From Lysobacter sp. 5GHs7-4 (GTDB taxonomy: Bacteria > Pseudomonadota > Gammaproteobacteria > Xanthomonadales > Xanthomonadaceae): a DNA stretch of 64,000 nucleotides. A program made the position numbers and the translations under genes. A model generated the notes under the pieces. That model made no database searches, was not told where the DNA came from, and was given only the letters and a program-made list of their open reading frames with translations. The DNA is taken from assembly GCF_021284765.1 (NCBI RefSeq), contig NZ_CP089924.1, positions 1,506,001 through 1,570,000 of the forward strand. The letters run 5' to 3'. Position 1 is the stretch's first letter. Each line of letters begins with the position of its first letter. Below are positions 9,300 to 18,150 of this stretch, piece after piece.

Positions 9300-10282
9300 C
9301 GCTGCGCGCACTGACCGTGGCGGCCCTGGCCGCAATGCTGAGCGCGTGCGCTGGGCAGGGCGTGCGCGGTCCGGCGGCGCCGCCGCTGGCGCCCGCCGTG
9401 GCCGAGGCGGGCCAGTCCGCGCGCGAGGCCGAGGTGCGCGCTCAGACCGGCTGGTCTCTGAGCGGTCGCATCGCGCTCAGCAATGGCCGCAACGGCGGCT
9501 CCGGGCGGATCGAATGGCAGCAGGACGGCGACCGCTACGAGGTCGCGCTCAGCGCCCCGGTGACCCGGCAGAGCTGGCGCCTGAGCGGCGATATTGCCGG
9601 CGCCCGTCTGGAAGGCTTGGAAGGCGGCACCCGCAGCGGCCCCGACGCCGCAGCGCTGCTGCGTGAGGCCACCGGCTGGGAAATTCCGGTCGCGGCCTTG
9701 AGCGATTGGGTGCGCGGCCTGCGCGCCGTGGGGCAGGGGCCGGCGAGCGTGCGCTACGGCGCCGACGGACGTCCGGCACGGATCGAGCAGGGCGGTTGGA
9801 CCATCGATTACCGCTGGCCGGCGACAGACGTATTTGCGTTGCCGTCGCGAGTGGATGCGGTGCGCGGCGAGGCAAAAGTGAAATTGATCGTGGACGAGTG
9901 GCAGCTTCCGCCGCTCTCGTTCGTGACGGAGCGGTCGCTCAGGCGCATAGCGGCGGTCGATCCGCGGGGGGTCGAGCCTTTGCGCAGCGAACTGGCCGTG
10001 TTGAACCTGTTCGACCCGGCCGCGGATATGCGCGACAACGTCGCTCGCGGCGACCTGCGGGCGATCAGCATTTGCGGCTACAGCTGCGAGCCGCCAGGAT
10101 TGACGAGCGAGGATCGCGACGTGCGCGAATCCCGCATCTTGCCGGGAACCGGTGACGTTATCTTCAGTCCCGAGTACGGCCAGCTTCTGAGTCAGGCACA
10201 GGCTTATGCGCTGATCTATAACCGCGCCCTTGCCGAATGGATGCGTGCGCATCCGCCCGCACCCTTCGTCGCGCGCGATTGA
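9296..10282 (+). CDS. lolB: Outer membrane lipoprotein receptor LolB with an unusual C-terminal extension
   Basis: LolB accepts lipoproteins from periplasmic LolA and inserts them into the outer membrane. Residues 1-18 form a lipoprotein signal with lipobox LSAC (Cys18). Residues about 50-204 match the LolB half-barrel ([30 protein letters not shown]). LolB normally ends about there, at roughly 200 residues, but this protein is 328. The extra 124 residues (from LSFVTERSL to PFVARD) are not a part of LolB that I know; they contain two cysteines (SICGYSC) and a closing helix [15 protein letters not shown]. The stretch could be an appended small protein. Confidence 0.85.
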   Translation: MTLRALTVAALAAMLSACAGQGVRGPAAPPLAPAVAEAGQSAREAEVRAQTGWSLSGRIALSNGRNGGSGRIEWQQDGDRYEVALSAPVTRQSWRLSGDIAGARLEGLEGGTRSGPDAAALLREATGWEIPVAALSDWVRGLRAVGQGPASVRYGADGRPARIEQGGWTIDYRWPATDVFALPSRVDAVRGEAKVKLIVDEWQLPPLSFVTERSLRRIAAVDPRGVEPLRSELAVLNLFDPAADMRDNVARGDLRAISICGYSCEPPGLTSEDRDVRESRILPGTGDVIFSPEYGQLLSQAQAYALIYNRALAEWMRAHPPAPFVARD

Positions 10283-10311
10283 TCGCGCGGCGCTCCGATT
10301 CATCGTCCGCC

Positions 10312-11220
10312 ATGTCCGCCGACACCGAGCCCCCCTGGAGCCTTTGGCCCGCCCCGGCCAAGCTGAACCTGTTCCTGCGCATCACCGGCCGCCGCGCCGA
10401 TGGCTACCACCTGCTGCAAACCGTGTTCCGTCTCCTGGATTGGGGAGACTCGATCCGGCTGCGCCCGCGCGCGGACGGCCGCATCGTCCGCCACGGCGGC
10501 TCGGTGGCGGGCGTATCGGAAGATCAGGATCTGACGGTGCGGGCGGCCAAGTTGCTGCAAGAGGAAGCGAACGTCGCGCTAGGTGCAGATATCGTCATCG
10601 AAAAGCGCATCCCGGCCGGCGGCGGCTTCGGCGGTGGATCGTCCGACGCTGCGACCGTGCTGGTGGCCCTGAACGCGCTCTGGGGCGCCGATCTGAGCGT
10701 CGACCGCCTGGCCGAACTCGGCCTGCGTCTGGGCGCCGACGTGCCGGTGTTCGTACGCGGCGACAACGCCTGGGCCGAAGGCGTGGGCGAGGCGCTGGCG
10801 CCGGTCGTGCTGGCGCCGGCCTGGTATCTGCTGGTGGACCCCGGCGTGCATGCGCCGACCGCCGCTTTGTTCCAATCCACTGAATTGACTCGGGATGCTG
10901 CGCCCGCGACAATGGCGGACTTCGTTTCGGGTATGCCGCTCGAGAATGCGTTCGAGCCGGTCTTGCGCCTGCGCGAACCGGCCGTGGAGGCCGCGTTCGC
11001 TGCCTTGGCGCGAGTCGGCGCGCCGCGTCTGACCGGCTCCGGCAGCGGCTGTTTCGTCGAGTTCGCCACGCGCGAATCCGCCGAGGCGGCGCTGGCGGTT
11101 CTGCCTTCCGGCCTTCGGGCCTGGACGGCGGCCGGCGCCGCGCGGTCTCCGCTGCGCGCCGCGCTCGAAACACAGCTTATGCAGGGGCGTCGCCAAGAGG
11201 CCCAAGGCACCAGGTTTTGA
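10312..11220 (+). CDS. ispE: 4-diphosphocytidyl-2-C-methyl-D-erythritol kinase
   Basis: IspE is the GHMP kinase that phosphorylates CDP-methylerythritol in the non-mevalonate isoprenoid pathway. I start at the ATG at 10312 (MSADTEPPW, 302 residues), which puts the substrate-binding [16 protein letters not shown] at the usual place; the ATP-binding [14 protein letters not shown] lies at 101-114 and LTGSGSGCF near the C-terminus. The last 12 codons and the stop lie inside the tRNA-Gln gene: the TGA at 11218-11220 is in the anticodon loop sequence. The gene is 29 nt after lolB. Confidence 0.95.
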   Translation: MSADTEPPWSLWPAPAKLNLFLRITGRRADGYHLLQTVFRLLDWGDSIRLRPRADGRIVRHGGSVAGVSEDQDLTVRAAKLLQEEANVALGADIVIEKRIPAGGGFGGGSSDAATVLVALNALWGADLSVDRLAELGLRLGADVPVFVRGDNAWAEGVGEALAPVVLAPAWYLLVDPGVHAPTAALFQSTELTRDAAPATMADFVSGMPLENAFEPVLRLREPAVEAAFAALARVGAPRLTGSGSGCFVEFATRESAEAALAVLPSGLRAWTAAGAARSPLRAALETQLMQGRRQEAQGTRF

Positions 11221-11259
11221 TCCTGGCATTCGTAGGTTCGAATCCTACCGCCCCTGCCA
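11183..11259 (+). tRNA. tRNA-Gln (anticodon TTG)
   Basis: A full cloverleaf can be drawn: acceptor stem AGGGGCG with CGCCCCT, anticodon stem CCAGG/CCTGG around loop TTTTGAT (anticodon TTG), T arm GTAGG-TTCGAAT-CCTAC, discriminator G and an encoded CCA. It overlaps the 3' end of ispE by 38 nt on the same strand. Placement between ispE and prs is the common arrangement in gammaproteobacteria. Confidence 0.97.
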
Positions 11260-11366
11260 GCAACACCTGCGTCACCCCTAGTTTGTAAAGGCCCGATCCG
11301 GCCCAGACCTCCGGAATCGGACATGGACGTCGCCCGCCACGGTCAGAGCGAAGCGGAGAAGACAAA

Positions 11367-12326
11367 GTGCACAACGATCGCAGCCTGCTGGTATTCAGCG
11401 GCAACGCCAACCGCCCGCTCGCCCAGGCGGTGTGCAAGGAGCTGGGTATCCGTCTGGGCAAGGCGCTGGTCGGTCGGTTCTCCGACGGCGAAGTGCAGGT
11501 CGAGATCGAAGAGAACGTGCGCCGCCAGGAAGTGTTCGTCATTCAGCCGACGAACGCGCCCACGGCCGAGAATTTCATGGAACTGCTGGTGCTGATCGAC
11601 GCGCTCAAGCGCGCATCGGTGGCCAGCGTGACCGCGGTGGTGCCGTACTTCGGCTACGCCCGCCAGGATCGCCGCATGCGCTCCTCGCGCGTGCCGATCA
11701 CGGCCAAGGTCGCGGCCAAGATGTTCGGCGCGGTCGGCGCCGACCGGGTGCTCACGGTCGATCTGCATGCGGATCAGATCCAGGGCTTCTTCGACATCCC
11801 GGTCGACAACGTCTACGCCTCGCCGCTGCTGCTGGCCGATATCTGGCGCGCGCACGGCACCGACAACATGGTCGTCGTGTCTCCGGACGTCGGCGGCGTG
11901 GTCCGCGCCCGCGCGATCGCCAAGCGCCTCGACGACGCCGATCTGGCGATCATCGACAAGCGCCGCCCGCGCGCCAACGTGTCGACGGTGATGAACATCA
12001 TCGGCGACGTGGCCGGCAAGACCTGCGTGCTGGTCGACGACATCGTCGACACCGCCGGCACCCTGTGCGCGGCCGCGGCCGCGCTCAAGGCGCAGGGCGC
12101 GACCAAGGTGGTGGCGTACTGCACCCACCCGGTGCTGTCGGGCGCGGCGATCGACAACGTGACCCGTTCGCAGCTGGACGAGCTGGTGGTGACCGACACC
12201 ATCCCGCTCACCGAGGCGGCCCGGGCCTGCGGCCGCATCCGTCAGCTCAGCGTCGCCGAGCTGCTGGCCGAAACCATCCGCCGCATCGCCTTCGGCGAGT
12301 CGGTGAGTTCGCTGTACGTGGATTGA
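11367..12326 (+). CDS. prs: Ribose-phosphate pyrophosphokinase
   Basis: Prs makes PRPP from ribose-5-phosphate and ATP for nucleotide, histidine and tryptophan synthesis. At 319 residues it is of normal length. It has the ATP-site segment [23 protein letters not shown], and the PRPP loop [13 protein letters not shown]. The start is a GTG (11367) preceded by CGGAGAA; no better ATG is available. It may be read through from tRNA-Gln. A weak hairpin lies after it at 12365. Confidence 0.97.
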   Translation: MHNDRSLLVFSGNANRPLAQAVCKELGIRLGKALVGRFSDGEVQVEIEENVRRQEVFVIQPTNAPTAENFMELLVLIDALKRASVASVTAVVPYFGYARQDRRMRSSRVPITAKVAAKMFGAVGADRVLTVDLHADQIQGFFDIPVDNVYASPLLLADIWRAHGTDNMVVVSPDVGGVVRARAIAKRLDDADLAIIDKRRPRANVSTVMNIIGDVAGKTCVLVDDIVDTAGTLCAAAAALKAQGATKVVAYCTHPVLSGAAIDNVTRSQLDELVVTDTIPLTEAARACGRIRQLSVAELLAETIRRIAFGESVSSLYVD

Positions 12327-12364
12327 CGAAATCCGCGCTCGCGGCGCAAGCCGCGAACGCACAC

Positions 12365-12394
12365 CGCTCACCTGGTCGCGGGTGAGCGTTCTTT
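12365..12394 (+). terminator. Weak terminator-like hairpin between prs and rplY
   Basis: CGCTCACC pairs with GGTGAGCG across an 8-nt loop and is followed by TTCTTT. The stem is short and the T tract interrupted, so partial termination or mRNA end protection is as likely as full termination. Confidence 0.45.
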
Positions 12395-12437
12395 CCGCCG
12401 CGAGGCGGTTCAACGCTGTAAACGTGAGTAAACGAAC

Positions 12438-13094
12438 ATGTCCGAACACATCATCAAGGCCACTGGCCGCAACGTCGAGGGGAAGGGTGCGAGCCGCCGC
12501 CTGCGTCGTGCCGCCAGCATCCCGGCCATCATCTACGGCGGCAAGGCCGATCCGCAGCCGGTCCAGCTCGAGCACGAGAAGGTCTGGCTGGCCAGCCAGA
12601 ACGAGTGGTTCTACTCCTCGATCCTGACCCTGGACGTCGACGGCAAGACCGAGAGCGTGCTGCTGCGCGATATGCAGCGCCACCCGTACAAGCAGATCAT
12701 CATGCACCTGGACTTCCAGCGCGTTGACGCCAACCAGGCGATCCGCGTGGCCGTGCCGCTGCACTTCCTCAACGAAGACAAGTCGCCGGCCGGCAAGGCT
12801 GCCGACGTCGTGGTCACCCACGAGCTCAACGAAGTCGAAGTCAGCTGCTTGCCGAAGGACCTGCCGGAGTTCCTGGAAATCGACCTGTCGGCCCTGGCCG
12901 TCGGCGATATCGTCCACCTGTCCGAGATCAAGCTGCCCAAGGGCGTCGAGATCCCCGAGCTGAAGCTGGGCAAGGAACACGATGTCGCCATCGTGATCGC
13001 CAAGCACGGCAAGGAAGAAGTCGAGGCTCCGGCCGAGGCTCCGGCCGAAGTGCCGGCCGCCAAGGTCTCCAAGAAGGACGACGACAAGAAGTGA
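12438..13094 (+). CDS. rplY: 50S ribosomal protein L25, long Ctc-type
   Basis: L25 binds 5S rRNA in the large subunit. This 218-residue form has the N-terminal 5S-binding domain (about 1-95, with GKGASRRLRR and IIYGGKADPQPVQLEH) and the C-terminal Ctc/TL5 domain (about 100-185, ADVVVTHELNEVEVSCLPKDLPE). A low-complexity tail of Ala/Pro/Glu then Lys/Asp (KDDDKK) ends it. A position between prs and pth is standard. Confidence 0.96.
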   Translation: MSEHIIKATGRNVEGKGASRRLRRAASIPAIIYGGKADPQPVQLEHEKVWLASQNEWFYSSILTLDVDGKTESVLLRDMQRHPYKQIIMHLDFQRVDANQAIRVAVPLHFLNEDKSPAGKAADVVVTHELNEVEVSCLPKDLPEFLEIDLSALAVGDIVHLSEIKLPKGVEIPELKLGKEHDVAIVIAKHGKEEVEAPAEAPAEVPAAKVSKKDDDKK

Positions 13095-13153
13095 TCGCCC
13101 GCCGGCGCGCCCTGACCGGCGCGCCGGTTCGCGTTCGCGGATTGTGCTGATCC

Positions 13154-13735
13154 ATGGCGGGACTGCGCCTGATCGTCGGCCTGGGCAACCCCGGCGCCGA
13201 ATACACCCGGACCCGGCACAACGCCGGGTTCTGGTTTGTGGACGCCTTGAACGAGAAGTTCGGCGGCCGCTTCGGCCTGGAATCCAAGCTGTTCGGCGAG
13301 ACCTCCAAGGTCGAGATCGACGGCCGCCCGGTGTGGCTGCTGAAGCCGGCCACCTTCATGAATCTGTCCGGCAAGTCGGTCACCGCGGCGCTGCGCTACT
13401 GGAAGATCGAGCCCGAGGAAGCGCTGTTGGCGCACGACGAGCTCGACCTGGCGCCGGGCACCGCGCGGCTCAAGTTCGACGGCGGCCACGGCGGCCAGAA
13501 CGGCCTGCGCGACACCATCAAGCTGCTCGGCCACGGCAAGTTCCACCGCCTGCGCGTGGGCATCGGCCATCCCGGCCACAAGGACAAGGTCACCCCGTGG
13601 GTGCTGGGCCGTCCGGGCAAGGACGACGAGGCTTCGATCCTGCGGTCCATCGACGACGCCATCGACGTGCTGCCGCTGGCGGTGCGCGGCGACGTCAACG
13701 AGGCGATGAAGCGCCTGCATACCTCCAAGGCCTGA
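13154..13735 (+). CDS. pth: Peptidyl-tRNA hydrolase
   Basis: Pth cleaves peptidyl-tRNAs that drop off the ribosome and so recycles tRNA. The 193-residue sequence has the family start [15 protein letters not shown], the catalytic His22 in TRHNAGF, and [24 protein letters not shown] and [11 protein letters not shown]. It lies 59 nt after rplY. Between pth and ychF is a palindromic repeat (13739-13803). Confidence 0.97.
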   Translation: MAGLRLIVGLGNPGAEYTRTRHNAGFWFVDALNEKFGGRFGLESKLFGETSKVEIDGRPVWLLKPATFMNLSGKSVTAALRYWKIEPEEALLAHDELDLAPGTARLKFDGGHGGQNGLRDTIKLLGHGKFHRLRVGIGHPGHKDKVTPWVLGRPGKDDEASILRSIDDAIDVLPLAVRGDVNEAMKRLHTSKA

Positions 13736-13738
13736 AGA

Positions 13739-13803
13739 TTGGCGATTGGGGATTCGGGACACGCCCATGGCGAGTCCCGAATCCCGAATCACGAATCACG
13801 GAT
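13739..13803 (+). repeat. Palindromic repeat ending next to the ychF start
   Basis: GGGATTCGGGAC pairs perfectly with GTCCCGAATCCC across a 13-nt loop. The right flank reads CCCGAATCACGAATCAC. The same flank, in the same orientation to a gene start, is found at 33139-33190 upstream of tuf2, and a partial form (CTCCCGAATCCCGG on the minus strand) lies upstream of prfA. Confidence 0.8.
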
Positions 13804-13811
13804 TACCCGCC

Positions 13812-14903
13812 ATGGGCATCAAATGCGGCATCGTCGGCCTGCCGAACGTCGGCAAGTCGACCCTTTTCAACGCCCTGACCAAGGCCGGTATCGCCGCGGC
13901 CAACTTTCCGTTCTGCACCATCGAGCCCAACGTCGGCGCGGTGCCGGTGCCGGATCCGCGCCTGAACGCGCTGGCCGAGATCGTCAAGCCGCAGAAGCTG
14001 ATCCCGACCGCGGTCGAGTTCGTCGACATCGCCGGCCTGGTCGCCGGCGCGGCCAGCGGCCAGGGCCTGGGCAACAAGTTCCTGGCCCACATCCGCGAGG
14101 TCGACGCGATCACCCACGTGGTGCGCTGCTTCGAGCACCCGGACGTGATCCACGTCAACAACAAGGTCGATCCGATCGCCGACATCGAGACCATCGACAC
14201 CGAGCTGGCCCTGGCCGACCTGGAATCGGTCGAAAAGGCCCTGCAGCGCGCCGAGCGCAGCGCCAAGACCGGCGACAAGGAGGCCAAGGCCCGCGTCGAC
14301 GTGCTGACCCGCGTGCGCGCCGGCCTGGATGCCGGCCAGCCCGCGCGCGCCCTGGGCCTGTCCGAGGACGACGTGGCCCAGGTTCGCGACCTGTTCCTGC
14401 TGACCCTCAAGCCGGTCATGTACGTGGCCAACGTGCTCGAGGACGGGTTCGAGAACAACCCGCACCTGGACGCCGTGCGCGCCCGCGCGGTCGGGGAGGG
14501 CGCCCAGGTGGTGCCGATCTCGGCCGCGATCGAGGAGGAGCTCAGCCAGCTCGACGACGCCGACCGCGACGCCTTCCTGACCGATCTGGGCCTGGACGAG
14601 CCGGGCCTGAACCGCCTGATCCGCGCCGGCTACGCCCTGCTGGGCCTGCAGACCTACTTCACCGCCGGCGTGAAGGAGGTCCGCGCCTGGACCGTCAAGG
14701 CCGGCTCGACCGCCCCGCAGGCCGCGGCGGTGATCCACACCGATTTCGAGAAGGGCTTCATCCGCGCCGAGACCATCGGCTACGACGACTACATCAAGTA
14801 CAAGGGCGAAGCCGGCGCCCGCGACGCCGGCCGCCTGCGCCTGGAAGGCAAGGAATACCGGGTCCAGGAAGGCGACGTGCTGCACTTCCGTTTCAACGTT
14901 TGA
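13812..14903 (+). CDS. ychF: Ribosome-binding ATPase YchF
   Basis: YchF (also EngD/OLA1-like) is an Obg-related P-loop protein that prefers ATP and associates with ribosomes. I start at the ATG at 13812 ([17 protein letters not shown], 363 residues); the frame extends 22 codons upstream through the repeat but these are not family-like. The P-loop GLPNVGKST is at residues 8-16, the switch II region follows ([19 protein letters not shown]), and the C-terminal TGS-like domain has [12 protein letters not shown] and VLHFRFNV. Pairing with pth is the normal order. Confidence 0.97.
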   Translation: MGIKCGIVGLPNVGKSTLFNALTKAGIAAANFPFCTIEPNVGAVPVPDPRLNALAEIVKPQKLIPTAVEFVDIAGLVAGAASGQGLGNKFLAHIREVDAITHVVRCFEHPDVIHVNNKVDPIADIETIDTELALADLESVEKALQRAERSAKTGDKEAKARVDVLTRVRAGLDAGQPARALGLSEDDVAQVRDLFLLTLKPVMYVANVLEDGFENNPHLDAVRARAVGEGAQVVPISAAIEEELSQLDDADRDAFLTDLGLDEPGLNRLIRAGYALLGLQTYFTAGVKEVRAWTVKAGSTAPQAAAVIHTDFEKGFIRAETIGYDDYIKYKGEAGARDAGRLRLEGKEYRVQEGDVLHFRFNV

Positions 14904-14956
14904 GGACCGGAACGAGCGCCCGGAAAAAAAATCTGCGAAACTTGTGGTCGGACACG

Positions 14957-14985
14957 TTGACTTCCTCCGATTCGAGCGCCAGAAT
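14957..14985 (+). promoter_or_regulatory. Sigma70-type promoter for the tRNA-Tyr/Gly/Thr-tuf1 unit
   Basis: TTGACT (14957-14962) and CAGAAT (14980-14985) are separated by 17 nt. The expected start lies a few bases before the tRNA-Tyr gene. The GC-rich stretch after the -10 (TGCGGGC) is the kind of discriminator found in stringently controlled stable-RNA promoters; that point is inference. Confidence 0.65.
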
Positions 14986-14998
14986 TGCGGGCTCTTTT

Positions 14999-15084
14999 GG
15001 AGGGATACCCAAGCGGCCAACGGGGGCAGACTGTAAATCTGCTGGCTTACGCCTTCGGTGGTTCGAATCCACCTCCCTCCACCA
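14999..15084 (+). tRNA. tRNA-Tyr (anticodon GTA)
   Basis: The acceptor stem GGAGGGA pairs with TCCCTCC. The anticodon loop CTGTAAA gives GTA. A long variable arm (class II tRNA) and the T arm GGTGG-TTCGAAT-CCACC follow, and CCA is encoded. It is the first gene of a tRNA trio in front of tuf1. Confidence 0.97.
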
Positions 15085-15114
15085 GTTAGTTCCAACGCTG
15101 TAGCGGTTTTCGGC

Positions 15115-15188
<74 letters not shown>

Positions 15189-15235
15189 TTGATTCTGCTC
15201 CAGGCGACACCATTACAGCGGTAGAAAAGTTTCAC

Positions 15236-15311
15236 GCTCACGTAGCTCAGTCGGTAGAGCACCTCCTTGGTAAGGAGGAGGTCGAAGGTTCGATTCCTTT
15301 CGTGAGCACCA
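15236..15311 (+). tRNA. tRNA-Thr (anticodon GGT)
   Basis: The acceptor stem GCTCACG pairs with CGTGAGC. The anticodon loop TTGGTAA within CCTCC/GGAGG gives GGT. The T arm is AAGG(T)-type with TTCGATT and CCA is encoded. It precedes tuf1 by 58 nt, as in the classical tufB operon. Confidence 0.97.
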
Positions 15312-15369
15312 TCCAAGCAGTACGTCCTACGCAGCAAGCCACCTAAAGAAACCAAGCGAGAAGCGAGTC

Positions 15370-16560
15370 ATGGCCAAGGGTAAATTCGAGCGCACCAAGC
15401 CGCACGTGAACGTGGGCACCATCGGCCACGTGGACCACGGCAAGACCACGCTGACCGCAGCGCTGACCAAGGTGGGCGCTGAGCGTTTCGGCGGCGAGTT
15501 CAAGGCGTACGACGCGATCGACGCGGCGCCGGAAGAGAAGGCGCGCGGCATCACGATTTCGACGGCGCACGTCGAGTACGAATCGGCGAACCGCCACTAC
15601 GCGCACGTGGACTGCCCGGGCCACGCCGACTACGTGAAGAACATGATCACGGGTGCGGCGCAGATGGACGGCGCGATTCTGGTGTGCTCGGCCGCTGACG
15701 GCCCGATGCCGCAGACGCGCGAGCACATCCTGCTGTCGCGTCAGGTCGGCGTGCCGTACATCGTCGTGTTCCTGAACAAGGCCGACATGGTGGACGACGC
15801 CGAGCTGCTCGAGCTGGTGGAGATGGAAGTTCGCGAGCTGCTGACCAAGTACGAGTTCCCGGGCGACGACACCCCGATCATCCACGGTTCGGCGCGTCTG
15901 GCGCTGGAAGGCGACCAGTCGGAAATCGGCGTGCCGGCGATCCTGAAGCTGGTGGACGCGCTGGACACGTTCATTCCGGAGCCGGAGCGCGCGATCGACA
16001 AGCCGTTCCTGATGCCGGTGGAAGACGTGTTCTCGATCTCGGGCCGCGGCACCGTGGTGACCGGCCGTATCGAGCGCGGCATCATCAAGGTGGGCGACGA
16101 AATCGAAATCGTCGGTATCCGTCCGACGCAGAAGACCACCGTGACCGGCGTGGAAATGTTCCGCAAGCTGCTGGACCAGGGTCAGGCGGGCGACAACGCC
16201 GGTCTGCTGCTGCGCGGCACCAAGCGTGACGACGTCGAGCGCGGCCAGGTGCTGGCCAAGCCGGGTTCGATCACCCCGCACACCGAGTTCGAAGCCGAGG
16301 TGTACGTGCTGTCGAAGGACGAGGGCGGCCGTCACACCCCGTTCTTCAAGGGCTACCGTCCGCAGTTCTACTTCCGCACGACCGACATCACCGGCGCGGT
16401 GACGCTGCCGGACGGCGTCGAGATGGTGATGCCGGGCGACAACATCAAGATGGTCGTGTCGCTGATCAACCCGGTGGCGATGGACGACGGCCTGCGCTTC
16501 GCGATCCGCGAAGGCGGCCGTACGGTCGGCGCCGGCGTGGTGGCGAAGATCATCAAGTGA
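15370..16560 (+). CDS. tuf1: Elongation factor Tu, copy 1
   Basis: EF-Tu delivers aminoacyl-tRNA to the ribosome as a GTP complex. The 396-residue protein has GHVDHGKTT at 18-26, DCPGHADY at about 80-87 and NKADMVDD for guanine recognition; domains 2 and 3 follow. It lies in the tRNA-Tyr-Gly-Thr-tuf arrangement (tufB position). The encoded protein is identical to the second copy at 33210, and by eye the DNA differs only at two synonymous sites: codon 2 (GCC here, GCT there) and an Asp codon near the end (GAC here, GAT there). Confidence 0.99.
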   Translation: MAKGKFERTKPHVNVGTIGHVDHGKTTLTAALTKVGAERFGGEFKAYDAIDAAPEEKARGITISTAHVEYESANRHYAHVDCPGHADYVKNMITGAAQMDGAILVCSAADGPMPQTREHILLSRQVGVPYIVVFLNKADMVDDAELLELVEMEVRELLTKYEFPGDDTPIIHGSARLALEGDQSEIGVPAILKLVDALDTFIPEPERAIDKPFLMPVEDVFSISGRGTVVTGRIERGIIKVGDEIEIVGIRPTQKTTVTGVEMFRKLLDQGQAGDNAGLLLRGTKRDDVERGQVLAKPGSITPHTEFEAEVYVLSKDEGGRHTPFFKGYRPQFYFRTTDITGAVTLPDGVEMVMPGDNIKMVVSLINPVAMDDGLRFAIREGGRTVGAGVVAKIIK

Positions 16561-16607
16561 CGAACTGACCGGGCGCGCCCAGCGCGCCCGGCTCTGTCAG
16601 TTCGTCA
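16558..16607 (+). terminator. Two-storey terminator-like hairpin after tuf1
   Basis: The outer stem TGACGAACTGAC pairs with GTCAGTTCGTCA (12 bp) and includes the tuf1 stop codon. The inner stem CGGGCGCGC pairs with GCGCGCCCG around CCA, with GCTCT unpaired on the 3' side. The same architecture with different but complementary bases follows rplA and tuf2. It runs directly into the repeat hairpin at 16604. There is no long T tract. Confidence 0.7.
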
Positions 16608-16680
16608 TCCCCGCGAAAACGGGGATCCAGACTGCCAGTACAGCAACGTCATCCCCGCGAAAGCAGGGGTCCAACCCAGA
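16604..16680 (+). repeat. Two copies of the GTCATYCCCGCG palindromic repeat
   Basis: CGTCATCCCCGCGAAAACGGGGATCC at 16604-16629 and a second, less perfect copy at 16647-16674 form hairpins. Other copies lie at 19321, 19381, 34445, 51841, 51888 and 52027. They fill the first half of the gap between tuf1 and tRNA-Trp. Confidence 0.8.
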
Positions 16681-16701
16681 AACGGGTTGGACGCAAGTCC
16701 A

Positions 16702-16742
16702 AGCAAACGGCGGGCCGGCAACCCGGTCCGCCTTTGCTGTTT
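16702..16742 (+). terminator. Intrinsic terminator between tuf1 and tRNA-Trp
   Basis: AGCAAA-C-GGCGGGCCGG pairs with CCGGTCCGCC-TTTGCT around a CAAC loop, giving about 16 pairs including one G-U, followed by GTTTC. It would separate the tuf1 transcript from the tRNA-Trp-secE-nusG transcript. The weak -10-like CACAAT at 16763-16768, 17 nt after TTTCAA, is a possible promoter for the latter. Confidence 0.6.
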
Positions 16743-16825
16743 CAAAGCATCGCGTTTTCGAACACAATGCTCGGCCGGTTCGATCGCCCCACGGGGCCTT
16801 GAATTCGGGTCCATGAGATTCATAT

Positions 16826-16901
<76 letters not shown>

Positions 16902-16994
16902 CTCAGGCAATGCGGATCCCTCCGCGCAAGCCCGGCCCCGCGGCCGGACTTTCACCAAGAAGGCGGCTGCGCAAGCGCCCCCGCGATGGATCGG

Positions 16995-17372
16995 ATGAAC
17001 AGCAAGATCGAACAACACGGTTCTGCATCCGCTGGCGACTTCGTCAAGTACGCCCTGGCGCTGCTCCTGATCGCTGGCGGCGTGTTCGCGTTCTACTGGT
17101 TCTCGAGCTGGAACGGCGCGCTGCGCGGTCTGATCGTCGCCGCCGGCGTGGTTGCCGGTCTGGGCGTGTTCATGACCAGCGGCAAGGGCCACCAGACCCG
17201 CGAGTTCCTGTCGGAATCGCGCTTCGAACTGCGCAAGGTGGTCTGGCCGACCCGTCAGGAAGCCATGCGCACCACCTGGGTAGTGATGATCGCGGTCGCG
17301 ATCCTCAGCCTGATCCTGGCCGGCTTCGATCTGATCATCGCCGAAGCGGTCAAGCTAATTTTGGGGCACTGA
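16995..17372 (+). CDS. secE: Preprotein translocase subunit SecE
   Basis: SecE is the small essential subunit of the SecYEG channel in the inner membrane. The protein has 125 residues and three hydrophobic segments (about 17-36, 42-62 and 93-117), the three-span form of gammaproteobacteria, with the conserved cytoplasmic amphipathic stretch [21 protein letters not shown] before the last span. I choose the ATG at 16995 (MNSKIEQ) to match the family; an ATG three codons upstream (16986) is also possible. It is followed 4 nt later by nusG. SecY is encoded in this window at 44394. Confidence 0.95.
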   Translation: MNSKIEQHGSASAGDFVKYALALLLIAGGVFAFYWFSSWNGALRGLIVAAGVVAGLGVFMTSGKGHQTREFLSESRFELRKVVWPTRQEAMRTTWVVMIAVAILSLILAGFDLIIAEAVKLILGH

Positions 17373-17376
17373 GGCA

Positions 17377-17946
17377 ATGACCGAAGTACATAAGCGCTGG
17401 TACGTCGTTCACGCCTACTCCGGCTTCGAGAAGTCGGTGGCGCAGGCGCTGCGCGATCGCATCGTGCGTTTCGAAATGCAGGAGCGCTTCGGCGACGTCC
17501 TGGTGCCGACCGAGGAAGTGGTCGAGATGCGCTCCGGCCAGAAGCGCCGTTCCGAGCGCAAGTTCTTCCCGGGCTACGTCCTGGTCCAGATCGCCACGCA
17601 CGACGAGGCCGGTATTCCGCGCATCGACAGCGAGAGCTGGCACCTGATCAAGGAAACCCCGAAGGTCATGGGCTTCATCGGCGGCACCGCCGACCGTCCG
17701 CTGCCGATCCAGGACCGCGAGGCGGACATGATCCTGCAGCGCGTTCAGGAAGGCGTCGAGAAGCCCAAGCCCAAGGTCCTGTTCGAGCCGGGCGAGATGG
17801 TCCGCGTCATCGACGGCCCGTTCGTGGACTTCAACGGCGTGGTCGAGGAAATCAACTACGAGAAGAGCCGCCTGCGCGTGGCGGTGCTGATCTTCGGCCG
17901 TTCGACCCCGGTCGAGCTGGAGTTCGGCCAGGTCGAGAAGGCCTGA
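17377..17946 (+). CDS. nusG: Transcription termination/antitermination protein NusG
   Basis: NusG binds the RNA polymerase clamp and links it to Rho or to the ribosome through S10. The 189-residue protein has the NGN domain ([19 protein letters not shown] at the start, [20 protein letters not shown]) and a C-terminal KOW domain ([19 protein letters not shown], about 130-185). It shares its transcript with secE. A GC hairpin GGGGC/GCCCC at 17949-17965 follows the stop. Confidence 0.98.
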   Translation: MTEVHKRWYVVHAYSGFEKSVAQALRDRIVRFEMQERFGDVLVPTEEVVEMRSGQKRRSERKFFPGYVLVQIATHDEAGIPRIDSESWHLIKETPKVMGFIGGTADRPLPIQDREADMILQRVQEGVEKPKPKVLFEPGEMVRVIDGPFVDFNGVVEEINYEKSRLRVAVLIFGRSTPVELEFGQVEKA

Positions 17947-17986
17947 CCGGGGCGCCGGCGGCCCCCGAGCGGGCTCCCGGAAACCC

Positions 17987-17995
17987 TGTTATACT
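17987..17995 (+). promoter_or_regulatory. Extended -10 promoter element upstream of rplK
   Basis: TGTTATACT carries TG one base before the -10 hexamer TATACT (17990-17995), an extended -10. The -35 region (around 17967) is a poor match. The start would give a leader of about 150 nt before rplK. That leader is where L1 binds in Escherichia coli to repress rplKA; I could not identify the L1 site here with certainty. Confidence 0.55.
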
Positions 17996-18150
17996 TAGCG
18001 GCTGCGCAGCCTAGGCGCGCACCGAACCAGGAAACCGCAGCCGCCGCAAGGCGGCTGTCGGCGTCTGAAAAAACGTGAAGCCGGGACACGTGATATTCCC
18101 GGTCCGATGGGGAGCCTGAGACCCAGGCGCTTGCACCCGGAGAGAAGAAG

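Noticed and set aside
7593..9335. A 580-codon minus-strand frame opposite the TPR gene
   Set aside because: The composition is typical of an antisense shadow (Gln/Arg/Gly/Ala/Val-rich), with no motif; the plus-strand TPR protein has a signal peptide and TPR units and couples to lolB.
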